From Streptococcus cristatus (GTDB lineage Bacteria > Bacillota > Bacilli > Lactobacillales > Streptococcaceae): 64,000 nucleotides of DNA. A program made the position numbers and the translations under genes. A model generated the notes under the pieces. The model saw only the letters and a list, made by a program, of their open reading frames with translations. It had not been told where the DNA came from and searched no databases. The DNA is taken from positions 585,670 through 649,669 of the forward strand of contig NZ_RJPT01000001.1 of NCBI RefSeq assembly GCF_003943515.1, read 5' to 3'. Positions 1 through 10,068 of the stretch are shown here, one piece after another (position 1 is the stretch's first letter; each line of letters starts with the position of its first letter).

Positions 1-855
1 ATAAAATTACTAGGTTTAAATATTTATGCTTGGATTTTTGCAATAATATTATTATTTTACCTTGTTTGTTATAGACCAAGAGACAAAAGAATAAATTATT
101 TGCATAAAAGTAGTATATATAAACAATATGTTTCTTTTTTCAGAGAAATATTTTTCTCAATTAGTTTAATCATGTTTTGTTTGTTTTTACTAAGCTTATT
201 TTCTAATAATAAACCAAATAGAGAAATAAGTAGTATAATTACAACGTTAGGGTTATTACGCTTAATGATTTCTACAATGATGATTCTTACTGAGCTAAGT
301 TTTATATCACTAACGTTATTATCTGTTACAATTTATGTGAGTTTATTTATTGTTGGGATTTTTGACATTAAATGGTGGGCGTTAGCTACAAGTCTTTTAG
401 TATTATGGAACTACATAAATTCTAGGGAATTTCTTATATTCTTGAATAAGGGGGATACAAAGATAGAGATTCCTGCTAAGTTAGAATATAGATGGCAAGT
501 AAATAAAATAATTTCTTATATCGCAACTTTTATCCTATATTTGTCGCTTCTTTTTTCTAGTGTTTTAATTGAAAAATCTAACTCAACTTTTTTTGAAAGA
601 GGAACGATGAGGTTTTATACATTTTTTGGTACAACTGTTGTAATTATTTTAATTTATGCCTTTTCTAGATTTTACTTTTCAAGAAATAATTCTTTAAGTC
701 ACAATTTTATAGGAAAGTTATTTATCAAAATTGGAGATTTCCTCTGTCTATATAAACTTGACAATTTTGTTGATTTATATAATGAGACTTTAACTAAACA
801 TCAAAACAAGCAAACTAGAAGATTAGTATATAAAAAATTTAAAAAAAGAAATTAA
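1..855 (+). CDS. multi-pass membrane protein, unknown function, 5' end outside window
   Basis: The frame is open from base 1 to the TAA at 853-855, so the gene starts upstream of the window. An apparent start at 100 is only an internal TTG without a ribosome site. About 284 residues are visible, with roughly six hydrophobic segments (visible residues about 5-25, 50-67, 78-118, 123-143, 178-200 and 215-235) and a basic C-terminus rich in Lys/Arg. I recognise no family. Codon use is very AT-rich, unlike valS, which begins 11 bp downstream, so horizontal acquisition is plausible. Because it abuts valS, it may be cotranscribed with it. Coding status is likely from length and membrane pattern; function is unknown. 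Confidence 0.7.
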   Translation: MKLLGLNIYAWIFAIILLFYLVCYRPRDKRINYLHKSSIYKQYVSFFREIFFSISLIMFCLFLLSLFSNNKPNREISSIITTLGLLRLMISTMMILTELSFISLTLLSVTIYVSLFIVGIFDIKWWALATSLLVLWNYINSREFLIFLNKGDTKIEIPAKLEYRWQVNKIISYIATFILYLSLLFSSVLIEKSNSTFFERGTMRFYTFFGTTVVIILIYAFSRFYFSRNNSLSHNFIGKLFIKIGDFLCLYKLDNFVDLYNETLTKHQNKQTRRLVYKKFKKRN

Positions 856-866
856 GGAGCAAACAC

Positions 867-3524
867 ATGTCTAAACAACTTTCACCTAAATACAATCCAG
901 CCGAGGTTGAGGCTGGGCGTTATCAAAAATGGCTTGATGCCGATGTTTTCAAGCCTTCAGGAGATCAAAAGGCCAAGCCTTATTCGATTGTGATTCCACC
1001 ACCAAACGTAACTGGGAAACTCCACCTTGGTCACGCTTGGGACACAACCTTGCAGGATATTATCATCCGTCAGAAGCGCATGCAGGGCTTTGATACCCTT
1101 TGGTTGCCAGGGATGGACCACGCGGGGATTGCGACTCAGGCTAAGGTTGAGGAGCGCTTGCGTGGTGAGGGTATTAGCCGTTACGACCTGGGGCGTGAAA
1201 AATTCCTAGAGAAAGTCTGGGAATGGAAAGACGAATATGCGACGACCATCAAGGAACAATGGGGCAAGATGGGGCTCTCTGTAGACTACTCTCGTGAGCG
1301 TTTCACTCTTGACGAAGGCTTGTCAAAAGCCGTGCGCAAGGTCTTTGTGGACCTTTACAAGAAAGGCTGGATTTACCGTGGTGAATTTATCATCAACTGG
1401 GATCCAGCAGCTCGCACAGCTCTTTCTGATATCGAGGTGATCCACAAGGATGTCGAAGGTGCCTTCTACCATATGAACTACATGCTGGAAGATGGTTCAC
1501 GCGCCCTTGAAGTGGCGACAACTCGTCCTGAGACTATGTTTGGGGACGTTGCCGTTGCGGTCAATTCAGAAGACCCACGCTACAAGGACTTGATCGGTAA
1601 AAACGTTATCCTGCCAATCGCTAATAAATTGATCCCAATCGTTGGGGACGAGCACGCAGATCCTGAGTTTGGTACAGGTGTCGTGAAAATCACACCTGCC
1701 CACGATCCAAACGATTTCTTGGTTGGTCAACGCCATAACTTGCCACAAGTTAACGTCATGAATGACGACGGAACTATGAATGACTTGGCCTTTGAATTTG
1801 CAGGTATGGACCGTTTTGAAGCTCGTAAGGCAGTCGTTACTAAGTTGGAAGAAATCGGTACCCTTGTTAAAATCGAAAAACGTGTCCACAGTGTTGGTCA
1901 CTCAGAGCGTACGGGTGTAGTGGTTGAGCCACGCTTGTCTACGCAATGGTTCGTCAAGATGGACCAATTGGCGAAAAATGCGATTGCCAACCAAGACACA
2001 GAGGACAAGGTAGAATTCTACCCACCTCGTTTCAACGATACCTTCCTTCAATGGATGGAAAATGTCCATGACTGGGTAATCTCACGTCAGCTCTGGTGGG
2101 GTCACCAAATCCCTGCTTGGTACAATGCCGAGGGTGAAATGTACGTCGGTGAAGAAGCTCCAGAAGGCGACGGCTGGACTCAAGATGAAGATGTCTTGGA
2201 TACGTGGTTCAGCTCTGCCCTCTGGCCATTCTCAACCATGGGTTGGCCAGATGTTGACTCAGCAGACTTTAAACGTTACTTCCCAACTTCAACCTTGGTA
2301 ACAGGCTACGACATCATCTTTTTCTGGGTGTCTCGTATGATCTTCCAATCCTTGGAATTCACTGGCCGTCAGCCATTCCAAAACGTTCTTATCCACGGTC
2401 TCATTCGTGACGAGCAAGGACGCAAGATGTCTAAGTCTCTCGGAAACGGGATTGACCCGATGGATGTCATCGAGAAATACGGTGCCGATGCCCTTCGTTG
2501 GTTCCTTTCAAACGGTTCTGCACCAGGCCAAGACGTGCGCTTCTCTTACGAGAAAATGGATGCTTCATGGAACTTCATTAACAAGATCTGGAACATTTCT
2601 CGCTATATCCTCATGAACAATGAAGGTTTGACCCTCGAGCAAGCAACTGCCAATGTCGAAAAAGTTGCCAACAAGGAAGCTGGAAATGTCACAGACCGCT
2701 GGATTCTCCACAACCTCAACGAAACTATCGGCAAAGCGACTGCTAACTTTGACAAGTTTGAGTTTGGTGTAGCTGGACACATCCTCTATAACTTCATCTG
2801 GGATGAGTTTGCGGACTGGTACGTTGAGTTGACCAAGGAAGTCCTTTATAGCGATAACGAAGAAGAGAAAGTCATCACACGTTCTGTTCTCCTTTACACC
2901 TTGGACAAGATCCTTCGTCTCCTTCACCCAATCATGCCATTCGTGACAGAGGAAATCTTTGGACAAATCTCAGAAGGTTCTATCGTTACAGCAGAGTACC
3001 CAACTGTCATCCCAGCCTTTGAAGACCTTGCGGCTCATACTGGTGTGGAAAGTCTCAAAGACTTAATCCGTGCTGTTCGTAATGCGCGTGCAGAAGTAAA
3101 CGTAGCACCAAGTAAGCCTATCACCATCCTTGTTAAGACAAGCGATAGCGACTTGGAAGCCTTCTTTAACAGCAATGTCAACTACATTAAACGCTTCACA
3201 AATCCAGAACACTTGGAAATCGCATCAACTATCCCTGCACCTGAACTCGCAATGTCAAGCGTCATCACAGGAGCAGAAATCTACTTGCCACTGGCTGACC
3301 TCCTCAATGTCGAAGAAGAACTTGCTCGTCTCGACAAGGAACTGGCTAAATGGCAAAAAGAACTGGACATGGTTGGTAAGAAGCTCTCTAACGAACGCTT
3401 CGTAGCCAACGCTAAACCAGAAGTCGTCCAAAAAGAACGCGACAAACAAGCCGACTACCAAGCTAAATATGATGTGACAGTGGCGCGTATTGATGAGATG
3501 AAGAAACTTGAGGAGGGAAAATAA
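867..3524 (+). CDS. valS: valine--tRNA ligase
   Basis: Class Ia aminoacyl-tRNA synthetase that charges tRNA-Val in the cytoplasm. The 885-residue length is normal for Firmicutes ValRS. The HIGH-type motif HLGH lies at about residues 53-56 and the KMSKS loop near 520. A CP1 editing domain lies between them, and the last ~60 residues form the usual Lys/Glu-rich coiled-coil arm. The ATG at 867 has GGAG 9 bp upstream. Codon use is that of a highly expressed gene. No T-box is seen directly before it because an AT-rich membrane gene abuts its start; any leader would lie outside the window. The next gene (AIPR) starts 1 bp after its stop. Confidence 0.98.
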   Translation: MSKQLSPKYNPAEVEAGRYQKWLDADVFKPSGDQKAKPYSIVIPPPNVTGKLHLGHAWDTTLQDIIIRQKRMQGFDTLWLPGMDHAGIATQAKVEERLRGEGISRYDLGREKFLEKVWEWKDEYATTIKEQWGKMGLSVDYSRERFTLDEGLSKAVRKVFVDLYKKGWIYRGEFIINWDPAARTALSDIEVIHKDVEGAFYHMNYMLEDGSRALEVATTRPETMFGDVAVAVNSEDPRYKDLIGKNVILPIANKLIPIVGDEHADPEFGTGVVKITPAHDPNDFLVGQRHNLPQVNVMNDDGTMNDLAFEFAGMDRFEARKAVVTKLEEIGTLVKIEKRVHSVGHSERTGVVVEPRLSTQWFVKMDQLAKNAIANQDTEDKVEFYPPRFNDTFLQWMENVHDWVISRQLWWGHQIPAWYNAEGEMYVGEEAPEGDGWTQDEDVLDTWFSSALWPFSTMGWPDVDSADFKRYFPTSTLVTGYDIIFFWVSRMIFQSLEFTGRQPFQNVLIHGLIRDEQGRKMSKSLGNGIDPMDVIEKYGADALRWFLSNGSAPGQDVRFSYEKMDASWNFINKIWNISRYILMNNEGLTLEQATANVEKVANKEAGNVTDRWILHNLNETIGKATANFDKFEFGVAGHILYNFIWDEFADWYVELTKEVLYSDNEEEKVITRSVLLYTLDKILRLLHPIMPFVTEEIFGQISEGSIVTAEYPTVIPAFEDLAAHTGVESLKDLIRAVRNARAEVNVAPSKPITILVKTSDSDLEAFFNSNVNYIKRFTNPEHLEIASTIPAPELAMSSVITGAEIYLPLADLLNVEEELARLDKELAKWQKELDMVGKKLSNERFVANAKPEVVQKERDKQADYQAKYDVTVARIDEMKKLEEGK

Positions 3525-3525
3525 A

Positions 3526-5217
3526 ATGGTAATTACAAAATATGAATCTTACTATAACAAGATAGTTGAGAAATTAGAAATTATTAAAACAGAGCAAAAT
3601 TATGCTAATTTATCACTTGCTTTTGCTCATTGGTTTTTAGAAAATCAATATGAGATGTCTGAACAAGAGGTTGCAGAATCTATAATTGATGGAAATGGTG
3701 ATAATGGGATAGATGCTATCATTCATAATGAAGAAAATAAGTCTTTAGAGATATTTCAGTTTAAGTTTCCGAGTAGTGCCAAAACGCTCAATGAAGAAAT
3801 TAAACAGGGTGATATTCTAAAAACCCTGAATGGTTTTAACACGCTAGTAGAACCATCAAGTAATGTTTCTGTGGAACAATCTAATTCTTCTTTTAAAAAT
3901 TTCAAAGACTCATTAAATGATGCTGAAATACAATATTTCAAAATTAATTTTGTGTCTTTTAATAAAGGAATTGTAGCTGATGCTAATAGGGAACAAATAA
4001 ATAATTTTGTTTCTATTTTTAAAAGTAATACAGGTGCAAAGATAGATGTAGAATACTTTTCAAAAAATGAGATTTCTAATATTTATGAAAAAATCCAACG
4101 TAATACATCTTTAGAAGTGAGAATACCGTTTAAGACTATGCAACCAGCATACTCTAATAATGGAATTACCTCATCTGTAGGTGTGATTAATGCAAAAGCT
4201 TTAGTAGAGAATATTAAAGATGTTATTGGTGTCATTTTTGATGAAAATGTAAGGTTATTGGAGAAAAATTCATCTGTAAACAATGGTATGAAGAAGACAG
4301 CCTCTTCTGAAGAAGCGAGTATGTTCTACCTATATAATAATGGAATTACTTTTATTTGCGATAAATTTACACCAAGCCCAACATCTCAACTATTGACAAT
4401 AGTTGGTGCATCCATTGTTAATGGTTGTCAAACAGTTACAAGTTTGTATCAGTTGAATGAAGAAGGCAAATTAAGTGAAGATGTAGATATATTGACGAGA
4501 ATCATTGAAATATCTGATTATGAGCAACGATCAAAAATTACAGAATTTTTGAATTCGCAAAATCCTGTAAAGAGTAGTTATTTTATTGCTAATAATTCAA
4601 TTGTACGAGACTTGCAAACTGCGCTTTTAGAATATGATTATTTTTTAGAACGACAAATAAATGAAGCCAAACATAAAGCAAAATATGTCGATAATGATAT
4701 TGTTAAAAATAAAACTATTATAAAATTGGAAAATGTTATACAGTATTATACAGGGTACTATATAAATAAACATGCAGCTCTTGCTAAAAGACAGAAAGGT
4801 GGTCTGTATTCACAAGATATAATCAATGAAATACTTATGCATATGACCGCTGAAAAGGTTATTGAATCATATACAATGTATGAAGAGATCGCTAAAATAA
4901 TTACATCTTACCGTAAAAATAGACGTAATAAAAATAATCCTGAATTTGCAGATTTTATGGGAATTGATAATGATGAATTTGTAAAATTAAGTAATGAATA
5001 TCTATTTATTAATACAGCAGATATATTGTTATTAAATATTGTAGGTAATTTGAAAAAAAGAAGTCAAAGAAAAACCAATAAGGTATTAATAAAGGAGGCA
5101 ATTGACTTAGTGAAGCATACCATTGATTCAAACAAAGAATATCATAAGACTCTTCCCTCTTCTATTACTAAAAATCAGAGGATCTATTCCGAAATCCAAA
5201 AGAAGATTCATGAATAA
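3526..5217 (+). CDS. AIPR-family abortive-infection phage-resistance protein
   Basis: Predicted phage-defence protein of 563 residues. The start is the ATG at 3526, with AGGAGG at 3511-3516; a TTG at 3508 lies upstream of that site and is rejected. The N-terminus carries a restriction-endonuclease-like signature: GID (D63), then E75 and Q78-F-K80, a Q-x-K variant of PD-(D/E)xK. The central AIPR core shows YNNGIT near 270 and IVNGCQT near 298, typical of the family. The C-terminal third is helical and Lys/Asn-rich. The gene is AT-rich, sits 1 bp after valS as a passenger, and is followed by the remains of a C5 DNA methyltransferase gene. Family assignment is confident; nuclease activity and defence role are inferred. 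Confidence 0.85.
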   Translation: MVITKYESYYNKIVEKLEIIKTEQNYANLSLAFAHWFLENQYEMSEQEVAESIIDGNGDNGIDAIIHNEENKSLEIFQFKFPSSAKTLNEEIKQGDILKTLNGFNTLVEPSSNVSVEQSNSSFKNFKDSLNDAEIQYFKINFVSFNKGIVADANREQINNFVSIFKSNTGAKIDVEYFSKNEISNIYEKIQRNTSLEVRIPFKTMQPAYSNNGITSSVGVINAKALVENIKDVIGVIFDENVRLLEKNSSVNNGMKKTASSEEASMFYLYNNGITFICDKFTPSPTSQLLTIVGASIVNGCQTVTSLYQLNEEGKLSEDVDILTRIIEISDYEQRSKITEFLNSQNPVKSSYFIANNSIVRDLQTALLEYDYFLERQINEAKHKAKYVDNDIVKNKTIIKLENVIQYYTGYYINKHAALAKRQKGGLYSQDIINEILMHMTAEKVIESYTMYEEIAKIITSYRKNRRNKNNPEFADFMGIDNDEFVKLSNEYLFINTADILLLNIVGNLKKRSQRKTNKVLIKEAIDLVKHTIDSNKEYHKTLPSSITKNQRIYSEIQKKIHE

Positions 5218-5370
5218 ATTATAGTACGGTAAGCTAGAAGGTGTTCTATTTCATGTTTGCATTTAACTAAAATGTTTGATTTGGGGATGTAAAATGAAGT
5301 CCAACAAATCTCGAAAAACATATACAATTCAATAATATGTTGATTTATATTGGAAAAGACAATATTTTAG

Positions 5371-5522
5371 AAATCAGCTTACTACCTAACAAATCCTGTA
5401 AGCTCAAACCGACCTGAGAAGTACAACATTGCAGCTTTCTTCTCAGGTGTTGGGGGAATTGAGTTGGGATTTGAACAGACCAACGAGTTCAGAGTGCGTA
5501 CAGAAATGAATCTGATGTTCTA
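5371..5522 (+). pseudogene. remnant of a cytosine-C5 DNA methyltransferase gene
   Basis: The frame from 5371 to the TAG at 5520-5522 encodes about 50 residues. They include YNIAAFFSGVGGIELGFEQ, the S-adenosylmethionine-binding motif I of C5 DNA methyltransferases with its FxGxGG core. After about ten further residues the frame ends, and no catalytic PC motif or target-recognition domain follows, so nearly all of the gene is missing. There is no start codon or ribosome site. The rest of the 5218-5650 gap shows only short, non-credible frames, consistent with decay. AIPR genes are often found near DNA methyltransferases, so this is probably the residue of a former modification partner. Confidence 0.75.
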
Positions 5523-5571
5523 GTGTCTAACTTATTCCATATAAATCTTTTCCAGCTTTATGGCTTAAAAG

Positions 5572-5629
5572 CTCCAGAGTTTCTGTGATGGATAAAACCA
5601 TTATCGAAATTCTGGAGTCTATTTTTTCT
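5572..5629 (+). terminator. rho-independent terminator upstream of lysA
   Basis: Arms CTCCAGAGTTTC (5572-5583) and GAAATTCTGGAG (5606-5617) pair with one mismatch across a 22-base loop and are followed by a T-rich run to 5629. It would end transcription from the valS/AIPR side before lysA. Confidence 0.65.
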
Positions 5630-5648
5630 CCTCCCAAACTCACACTTG

Positions 5649-5657
5649 TGGTATAAT
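5649..5657 (+). promoter_or_regulatory. extended -10 promoter of lysA
   Basis: TG-G-TATAAT at 5649-5657 is an extended -10 element; no good -35 is visible. Transcription would start near 5664. This rules out the TTG at 5659 as a lysA start and supports the ATG at 5689, which has GGAG at 5680-5683. Confidence 0.75.
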
Positions 5658-5688
5658 ATTGTCAGTAAAAGAGAAAGTAGGAGCGTGT

Positions 5689-6939
5689 ATGAAAACTCCA
5701 TTTATCAGTCGTGAGCGTTTGGCGGAGCTGACCGCGCAATTTCCAACTCCCTTTCATCTCTATGATGAGAAGGGGATTCGAGCGAGAGCGCGGGCTTTGC
5801 ATGAGGCTTTTGCTTGGAATGCTGGTTTTAAGGAATATTTTGCCGTCAAGGCGACACCAAATCCTGCTATTTTAAAAATCCTCAAGGAAGAGGGCTGTGG
5901 GGTGGACTGTGCTAGCTATGTGGAGCTGCTTATGAGCCAAAAGCTGGGCTTTGCTGGGGACGAGATCATGTTTTCGTCCAATAATACGCCAGCTGAGGAA
6001 TTTCGTCTGGCGCGGGAGCTGGGCGCGATCATCAATCTAGATGCTTACGAAGACGTGGCTTTCTTGAAGGAAGTGGCTGGGATTCCCAAGGTGATCTCTT
6101 GTCGCTACAATCCCGGCGGTGTCTTTGAGCTGGGCACCAGCATCATGGATCATCCAGAGGAAGCTAAGTTTGGTATGACCAAGGCGCAGCTGATTCAGGC
6201 TTTCAAAGACCTCAAGGAACTGGGAACAGAGAAATTCGGCATTCATGCTCTCTTGGCCTCCAATACTGTCAGCAATGACTACTATCCAGCACTGGCGCGT
6301 CAGCTTTTTGAGCTAGCGGTTGAGGTATTAGAAGCGACGGGAATTAAGCTAGACTTTATCAATCTGTCTGGCGGTGTCGGAGTCAACTATCAGCCTGATG
6401 GCGAGGAAAATGACATTGCGGTCATCGGCCAAGGAGTTCGTCAGGCTTATGAGGAAATCCTGACACCAGCTGGTCTGGGGCAGGTCAAGATTTTCACTGA
6501 GCTGGGCCGTTTTATGCTGGCGCCTTTCGGTCTCTTGGTGACCAAGGTGACTCACAAAAAGCAAACTTATCGGACCTATCTGGGAGTGGATGCTTCTGCG
6601 GTCAATCTCCTGCGTCCCGCTATGTATGGAGCTTATCACCATATTACCAATATGGATCGGCCAGAAGGACCGACGGAGATTGTTGATGTGGTCGGCAGCC
6701 TCTGTGAAAACAACGATAAATTTGCCATCCAGCAGGAGCTGCCTGTCAGTCAGATTGGCGATACGCTGGTCATTCACGATACTGGTGCCCACGGCTTCTC
6801 CATGGGCTATCAATACAATGCCAAACTACGCTCTAGCGAGATTCTCCTAGAGGAAAATGGTCAGGCTCGCATGATTCGCCGGGCAGAGAGGCCAGAAGAT
6901 TATTTCGCGACTCTCTATGGCTTTGATTTTGAAAAATAG
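5689..6939 (+). CDS. lysA: diaminopimelate decarboxylase
   Basis: PLP enzyme of alanine-racemase fold III that converts meso-diaminopimelate to L-lysine, the last step of lysine synthesis; lysine is also needed for streptococcal peptidoglycan cross-bridges. It has 416 residues, the family length. The PLP lysine is in AVKATPNP (K54), and the C-terminal SLCEN motif near 336 supplies the active-site cysteine of the dimer partner. The ATG at 5689 is preferred because promoter and ribosome site precede it. The gene is monocistronic: its own promoter lies upstream, and yneF has another extended -10 (TGGTATAAT) at 6948-6956. Confidence 0.95.
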   Translation: MKTPFISRERLAELTAQFPTPFHLYDEKGIRARARALHEAFAWNAGFKEYFAVKATPNPAILKILKEEGCGVDCASYVELLMSQKLGFAGDEIMFSSNNTPAEEFRLARELGAIINLDAYEDVAFLKEVAGIPKVISCRYNPGGVFELGTSIMDHPEEAKFGMTKAQLIQAFKDLKELGTEKFGIHALLASNTVSNDYYPALARQLFELAVEVLEATGIKLDFINLSGGVGVNYQPDGEENDIAVIGQGVRQAYEEILTPAGLGQVKIFTELGRFMLAPFGLLVTKVTHKKQTYRTYLGVDASAVNLLRPAMYGAYHHITNMDRPEGPTEIVDVVGSLCENNDKFAIQQELPVSQIGDTLVIHDTGAHGFSMGYQYNAKLRSSEILLEENGQARMIRRAERPEDYFATLYGFDFEK

Positions 6940-6996
6940 AGATAATTTGGTATAATAAAGAGTAATGTAAAAAATGAAACAGGAGTTCGGATTATT

Positions 6997-7245
6997 ATGA
7001 ATACATTGTTAGCAATTTTATTGATTATGCTGGCTTTCTTTGGTGGGATTTTACTTGGTATGTACTTGCTTCGCCGTCAGGTCGAAAAGGAATTTGCGGA
7101 AAATCCACGTCTTAATGTAGAAGCAGTGCGGATGTTGCTCAGTGCCAATGGTCAAAAACCAAGTGAAGCACGCGTTCAACAAGTTTACCGTCAAATCATC
7201 AACCAACAAAAAGCAGCAGTTGCTAAAAATAAAAACAAAAAATAA
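6997..7245 (+). CDS. yneF: YneF family (UPF0154) small membrane protein
   Basis: An 82-residue protein with one N-terminal transmembrane helix (about residues 5-24, ending in LLRRQ) and a soluble basic tail ending in KNKNKK. The pattern [14 protein letters not shown] is characteristic of the UPF0154/YneF family, conserved in Firmicutes and of unknown function. The promoter TG-G-TATAAT lies at 6948-6956, and the ribosome site CAGGAG sits about 11 bp before the ATG. It lies between lysA and murI and is probably transcribed on its own or together with murI. Confidence 0.9.
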   Translation: MNTLLAILLIMLAFFGGILLGMYLLRRQVEKEFAENPRLNVEAVRMLLSANGQKPSEARVQQVYRQIINQQKAAVAKNKNKK

Positions 7246-7344
7246 GCTTCTCTCAGCCGCCCTTTGGTGGCAGACGGAGATTTCTATATAAAAAATGGGG
7301 ATTTGGGCTAGGCTTCCAATCCCTTGTTTTAGAAAGAAGACTGT

Positions 7345-8139
7345 ATGGATAACCGACCGATTGGATTTTTAGACTCTGGGGTGGGCGGTCTGACTGTTGT
7401 CCGTGAATTGATGCGGCAACTCCCCCATGAGGAAGTGGTTTATATAGGTGATTCGGCTCGGGCTCCATATGGTCCTAGGCCGGCGGATCAGATTCGAGAC
7501 TATACTTGGCAGTTGGTCAATTTTCTCTTGACCAAGGATGTCAAGATGATTGTTATTGCTTGCAATACTGCCACAGCTGTTGTCTGGGAGGAAGTCAAGG
7601 CTAAGTTGGACATTCCTGTCCTCGGTGTGATTTTGCCCGGAGCCAGCGCTGCTATCAAGTCTACGACTGGTGGCAAGATAGGGGTTATCGGGACTCCTAT
7701 GACGGTTCAGTCCGACATTTACCGAAAAAAGATTGAGGCTCTATCTCCCGAGATGGAGGTGCAGAGTTTAGCTTGTCCTAAGTTTGTCCCGCTGGTGGAG
7801 TCAAATGAGCTCCAGTCTAGCCTGACTAAAAAGGTAGTCTATGAGACACTTCATCCTCTGGCGGGCAAGGTGGATACCCTTGTCTTGGGCTGTACTCATT
7901 ATCCTTTGTTGCGGCCGATTATTCAAAATATGATGGGGCCGAGCGTCAAGCTGATTGACAGCGGGGCTGAGTGTGTACGGGATATTTCTGTCCTGCTCAA
8001 TTATTTCGAAATCAATCGTAGCCGCGAAAAGCACGAACTGAACCATCGTTTTTATACTACAGCCAATGCTAAGAGATTTGCGGAAATCGCAGAAAACTGG
8101 CTGAATCTGAAAGTCAATGTGGAGCATGTGACCTTATGA
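7345..8139 (+). CDS. murI: glutamate racemase
   Basis: Cofactor-independent racemase that makes D-glutamate for the second position of the peptidoglycan stem peptide. It has 264 residues. The catalytic cysteine pair is present: C73 in ACNTATA and a second in GCTHYPLL near residue 183, with D10-S11 in the substrate loop. It begins a tightly packed run (murI, rdgB, yfcE, cbpB, xerD-like, scpA, scpB) with 4-25 bp overlaps or tiny gaps. Its stop overlaps the next ATG by 4 bp. Confidence 0.97.
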   Translation: MDNRPIGFLDSGVGGLTVVRELMRQLPHEEVVYIGDSARAPYGPRPADQIRDYTWQLVNFLLTKDVKMIVIACNTATAVVWEEVKAKLDIPVLGVILPGASAAIKSTTGGKIGVIGTPMTVQSDIYRKKIEALSPEMEVQSLACPKFVPLVESNELQSSLTKKVVYETLHPLAGKVDTLVLGCTHYPLLRPIIQNMMGPSVKLIDSGAECVRDISVLLNYFEINRSREKHELNHRFYTTANAKRFAEIAENWLNLKVNVEHVTL

Positions 8140-9113
8140 CAAAAAATATTTATGAATACAAGGATGCCTCTGACTGGTATGTAGCTGAATGGGGACAAAG
8201 TGCCTCTTACAGTGAGTTCGAGCAGGTGCCAGCAGAAGCTTCTGAGATTTTAGACCGTTTAGAGAGTGTTTTGGCAGAAGAAGAGCTAGGCCTGCCCTTA
8301 AATATCACGGTCATTCGCTATGGCTCAGCCTTTCGCTTTTTGACCTTCTTGCTGGATATTTTAAACCAGGAAACGGACCGAAAGCTAGAATTGTTGCAGC
8401 GACAGGGAGCCCTTCTCTTGGTTGAAGGGGGGAAATTGCTCTATGTCCATCTGCCACAAACTGGTGTGGATTTACAAGCCTTTCTTGGAGCAAAAGATGT
8501 CAAGGATACTCTTTTGATTGCGACTCGGAATGAGGGCAAGACAGCAGAATTTCGTAAGCTTTTCGGGAAGTTGGGCTACGAGGTGGAAAACCTGAATGAC
8601 TATCCTGATTTGCCAGAAGTGGCTGAAACAGGCATGACCTTTGAAGAAAATGCCCGCCTCAAGGCTGAAACGATTAGTCAGTTGACTGGCAAAATGGTTT
8701 TGGCAGATGATTCCGGCTTGCAAGTGGATGTCTTAGGCGGCCTACCAGGCGTCTGGTCCGCTCGCTTTGCTGGTGTTGGTGCGACAGATGACGAAAACAA
8801 TATCAAGCTCCTACATGAACTGGCCATGGTCTTTGATATTAAAGACCGCTCTGCTCATTTCCACACGACTCTGGTGGTCGCAAGTCCAGATAAGGAATCC
8901 TTGGTGGTCGAAGCGGATTGGCCAGGCTACATTGCCCATGAGCCAAAAGGTGAAAATGGCTTTGGCTATGATCCTTTGTTCTTGGTCGGAGAGACAGGAA
9001 AAACGTCAGCTGAACTGACAATTGAAGAGAAAAATGCCCAGTCCCATCGTGCGCAAGCAGTGCAAAAATTAATGGAGGTATTTCCAGCATGGCAAAGCAA
9101 ACAATCATCGTAA
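8136..9113 (+). CDS. rdgB: XTP/dITP diphosphatase with N-terminal extension
   Basis: House-cleaning nucleotide pyrophosphatase (HAM1/RdgB family) that hydrolyses dITP, XTP and ITP to monophosphates. The catalytic domain starts near residue 128 with [14 protein letters not shown]. Later motifs are [17 protein letters not shown] and [11 protein letters not shown]. The family is about 195-200 residues, but this protein has 325. The first ~125 residues form an extra acidic domain that I recognise only as a feature of streptococcal orthologues. Translationally coupled to murI by a 4-bp overlap. Confidence 0.92.
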   Translation: MTKNIYEYKDASDWYVAEWGQSASYSEFEQVPAEASEILDRLESVLAEEELGLPLNITVIRYGSAFRFLTFLLDILNQETDRKLELLQRQGALLLVEGGKLLYVHLPQTGVDLQAFLGAKDVKDTLLIATRNEGKTAEFRKLFGKLGYEVENLNDYPDLPEVAETGMTFEENARLKAETISQLTGKMVLADDSGLQVDVLGGLPGVWSARFAGVGATDDENNIKLLHELAMVFDIKDRSAHFHTTLVVASPDKESLVVEADWPGYIAHEPKGENGFGYDPLFLVGETGKTSAELTIEEKNAQSHRAQAVQKLMEVFPAWQSKQSS

Positions 9114-9610
9114 TGAGCGATTCCCATGGGGACCGTGCCATTGTCGAAGAAATTAAAAATCAGTATCTGGGAAAAGTCGATGCTATTTTCCATGATGGAG
9201 ACTCAGAGTTACCTTTTGAGGATGAAGTCTGGAAAGGGATTCATGTCGTGGCGGGCAATATGGACTTTTATCCTGGTTATCCAGAGCGGCTGGTGACAGA
9301 TTTGGATGGGACTATTATTGCCCAGACCCACGGGCACCTTTTCAATATCAACTTTAGCTTCCAAAAACTGGATCTGTGGGCTCAAGAAGTAGGGGCAGAT
9401 ATTTGTCTCTATGGCCATTTGCATGTTCCAGATGCTTGGATACAAGGGAAGACTCTCTTTCTCAATCCGGGCTCCATTAGCCAGCCTCGTGGCTCAATCA
9501 ACGAACGTCTTTACGCTAAGGTAGAGATTGACGATGACCGTTTTAAAATTGATTTCTATACGCGAAATCATGAGCTCTATCCAAGCTTGTCTAAGGAGTT
9601 TGCCCGATGA
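9089..9610 (+). CDS. YfcE/MJ0936-type metallophosphoesterase
   Basis: Calcineurin-like phosphodiesterase of 173 residues. Metal-ligand motifs appear in order: SDSHGD (D11, H13), HDGDSE, GNMD, THGHLF and GHLHVPD. The YfcE/YsnB subfamily hydrolyses phosphodiesters in vitro; the physiological substrate is unknown. It overlaps rdgB by 25 bp, with GGAGG placed inside rdgB about 10 bp before the ATG, and it overlaps the CBS-domain gene by 4 bp. Confidence 0.9.
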   Translation: MAKQTIIVMSDSHGDRAIVEEIKNQYLGKVDAIFHDGDSELPFEDEVWKGIHVVAGNMDFYPGYPERLVTDLDGTIIAQTHGHLFNINFSFQKLDLWAQEVGADICLYGHLHVPDAWIQGKTLFLNPGSISQPRGSINERLYAKVEIDDDRFKIDFYTRNHELYPSLSKEFAR

Positions 9611-10068
9611 TTGCTAAGGAATTTGAAGATTATCTACTGCAACATGAAGACACTTTTTTGACGCCGGGGGAGAATCTGGCGGTCATGATTGACACGCACA
9701 ATGTGGATCATGCTATTCTCTTGCTTAGCCAGATGACTTATTCACGCATTCCAGTGGTGACTGCAGAGAAAAAGTTCGTTGGCACCATTTCTCTGACGGA
9801 CATCATGGCCTATCGGATGCAGCATGAGCTGGCAGAGGAAGAGTTTATGTCTATGGACATTGTCCACATGACACGAAAGGATGGTCTGACGGTCGAGCCA
9901 GATTACAAGATTGCGGACGTTTTGCACAAGCTGGTGGATGAGTCTTTCTTGCCTGTTGTGGATAAAAAACAACATTTTTATGGTATCATTACTAGAAAGT
10001 CGATTTTAAAAGCTGTTAACTCGTTGATGCATACCTTCACGAGTCAGTATGAGATTTCCAAAAAATGA
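9607..10068 (+). CDS. cbpB: CBS-domain protein, CbpB-type c-di-AMP receptor
   Basis: A 153-residue protein built almost entirely of two CBS motifs (about residues 20-75 and 90-145), matching CbpB/YkuL-like proteins of Firmicutes. Relatives in Listeria and Bacillus bind cyclic di-AMP and, when free of it, activate the stringent-response synthetase Rel. That role is inferred from the family. AGGAG lies about 10 bp before the ATG, and both ends overlap neighbours by 4 bp. Confidence 0.85.
   Translation: MIAKEFEDYLLQHEDTFLTPGENLAVMIDTHNVDHAILLLSQMTYSRIPVVTAEKKFVGTISLTDIMAYRMQHELAEEEFMSMDIVHMTRKDGLTVEPDYKIADVLHKLVDESFLPVVDKKQHFYGIITRKSILKAVNSLMHTFTSQYEISKK

Noticed and set aside
5337..5417. 26-codon ORF beginning MLIYIGKDN
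   Set aside because: Overlaps the methyltransferase remnant in another frame, has no ribosome site, and matches nothing known to me.
5659..5688. Upstream TTG extension of lysA
   Set aside because: The TTG lies between the -10 element and the predicted transcription start, so it cannot be in the mRNA.
6349..6813. 154-codon minus-strand frame
   Set aside because: Shadow of lysA; composition follows lysA codon structure, and no promoter or ribosome site is seen.
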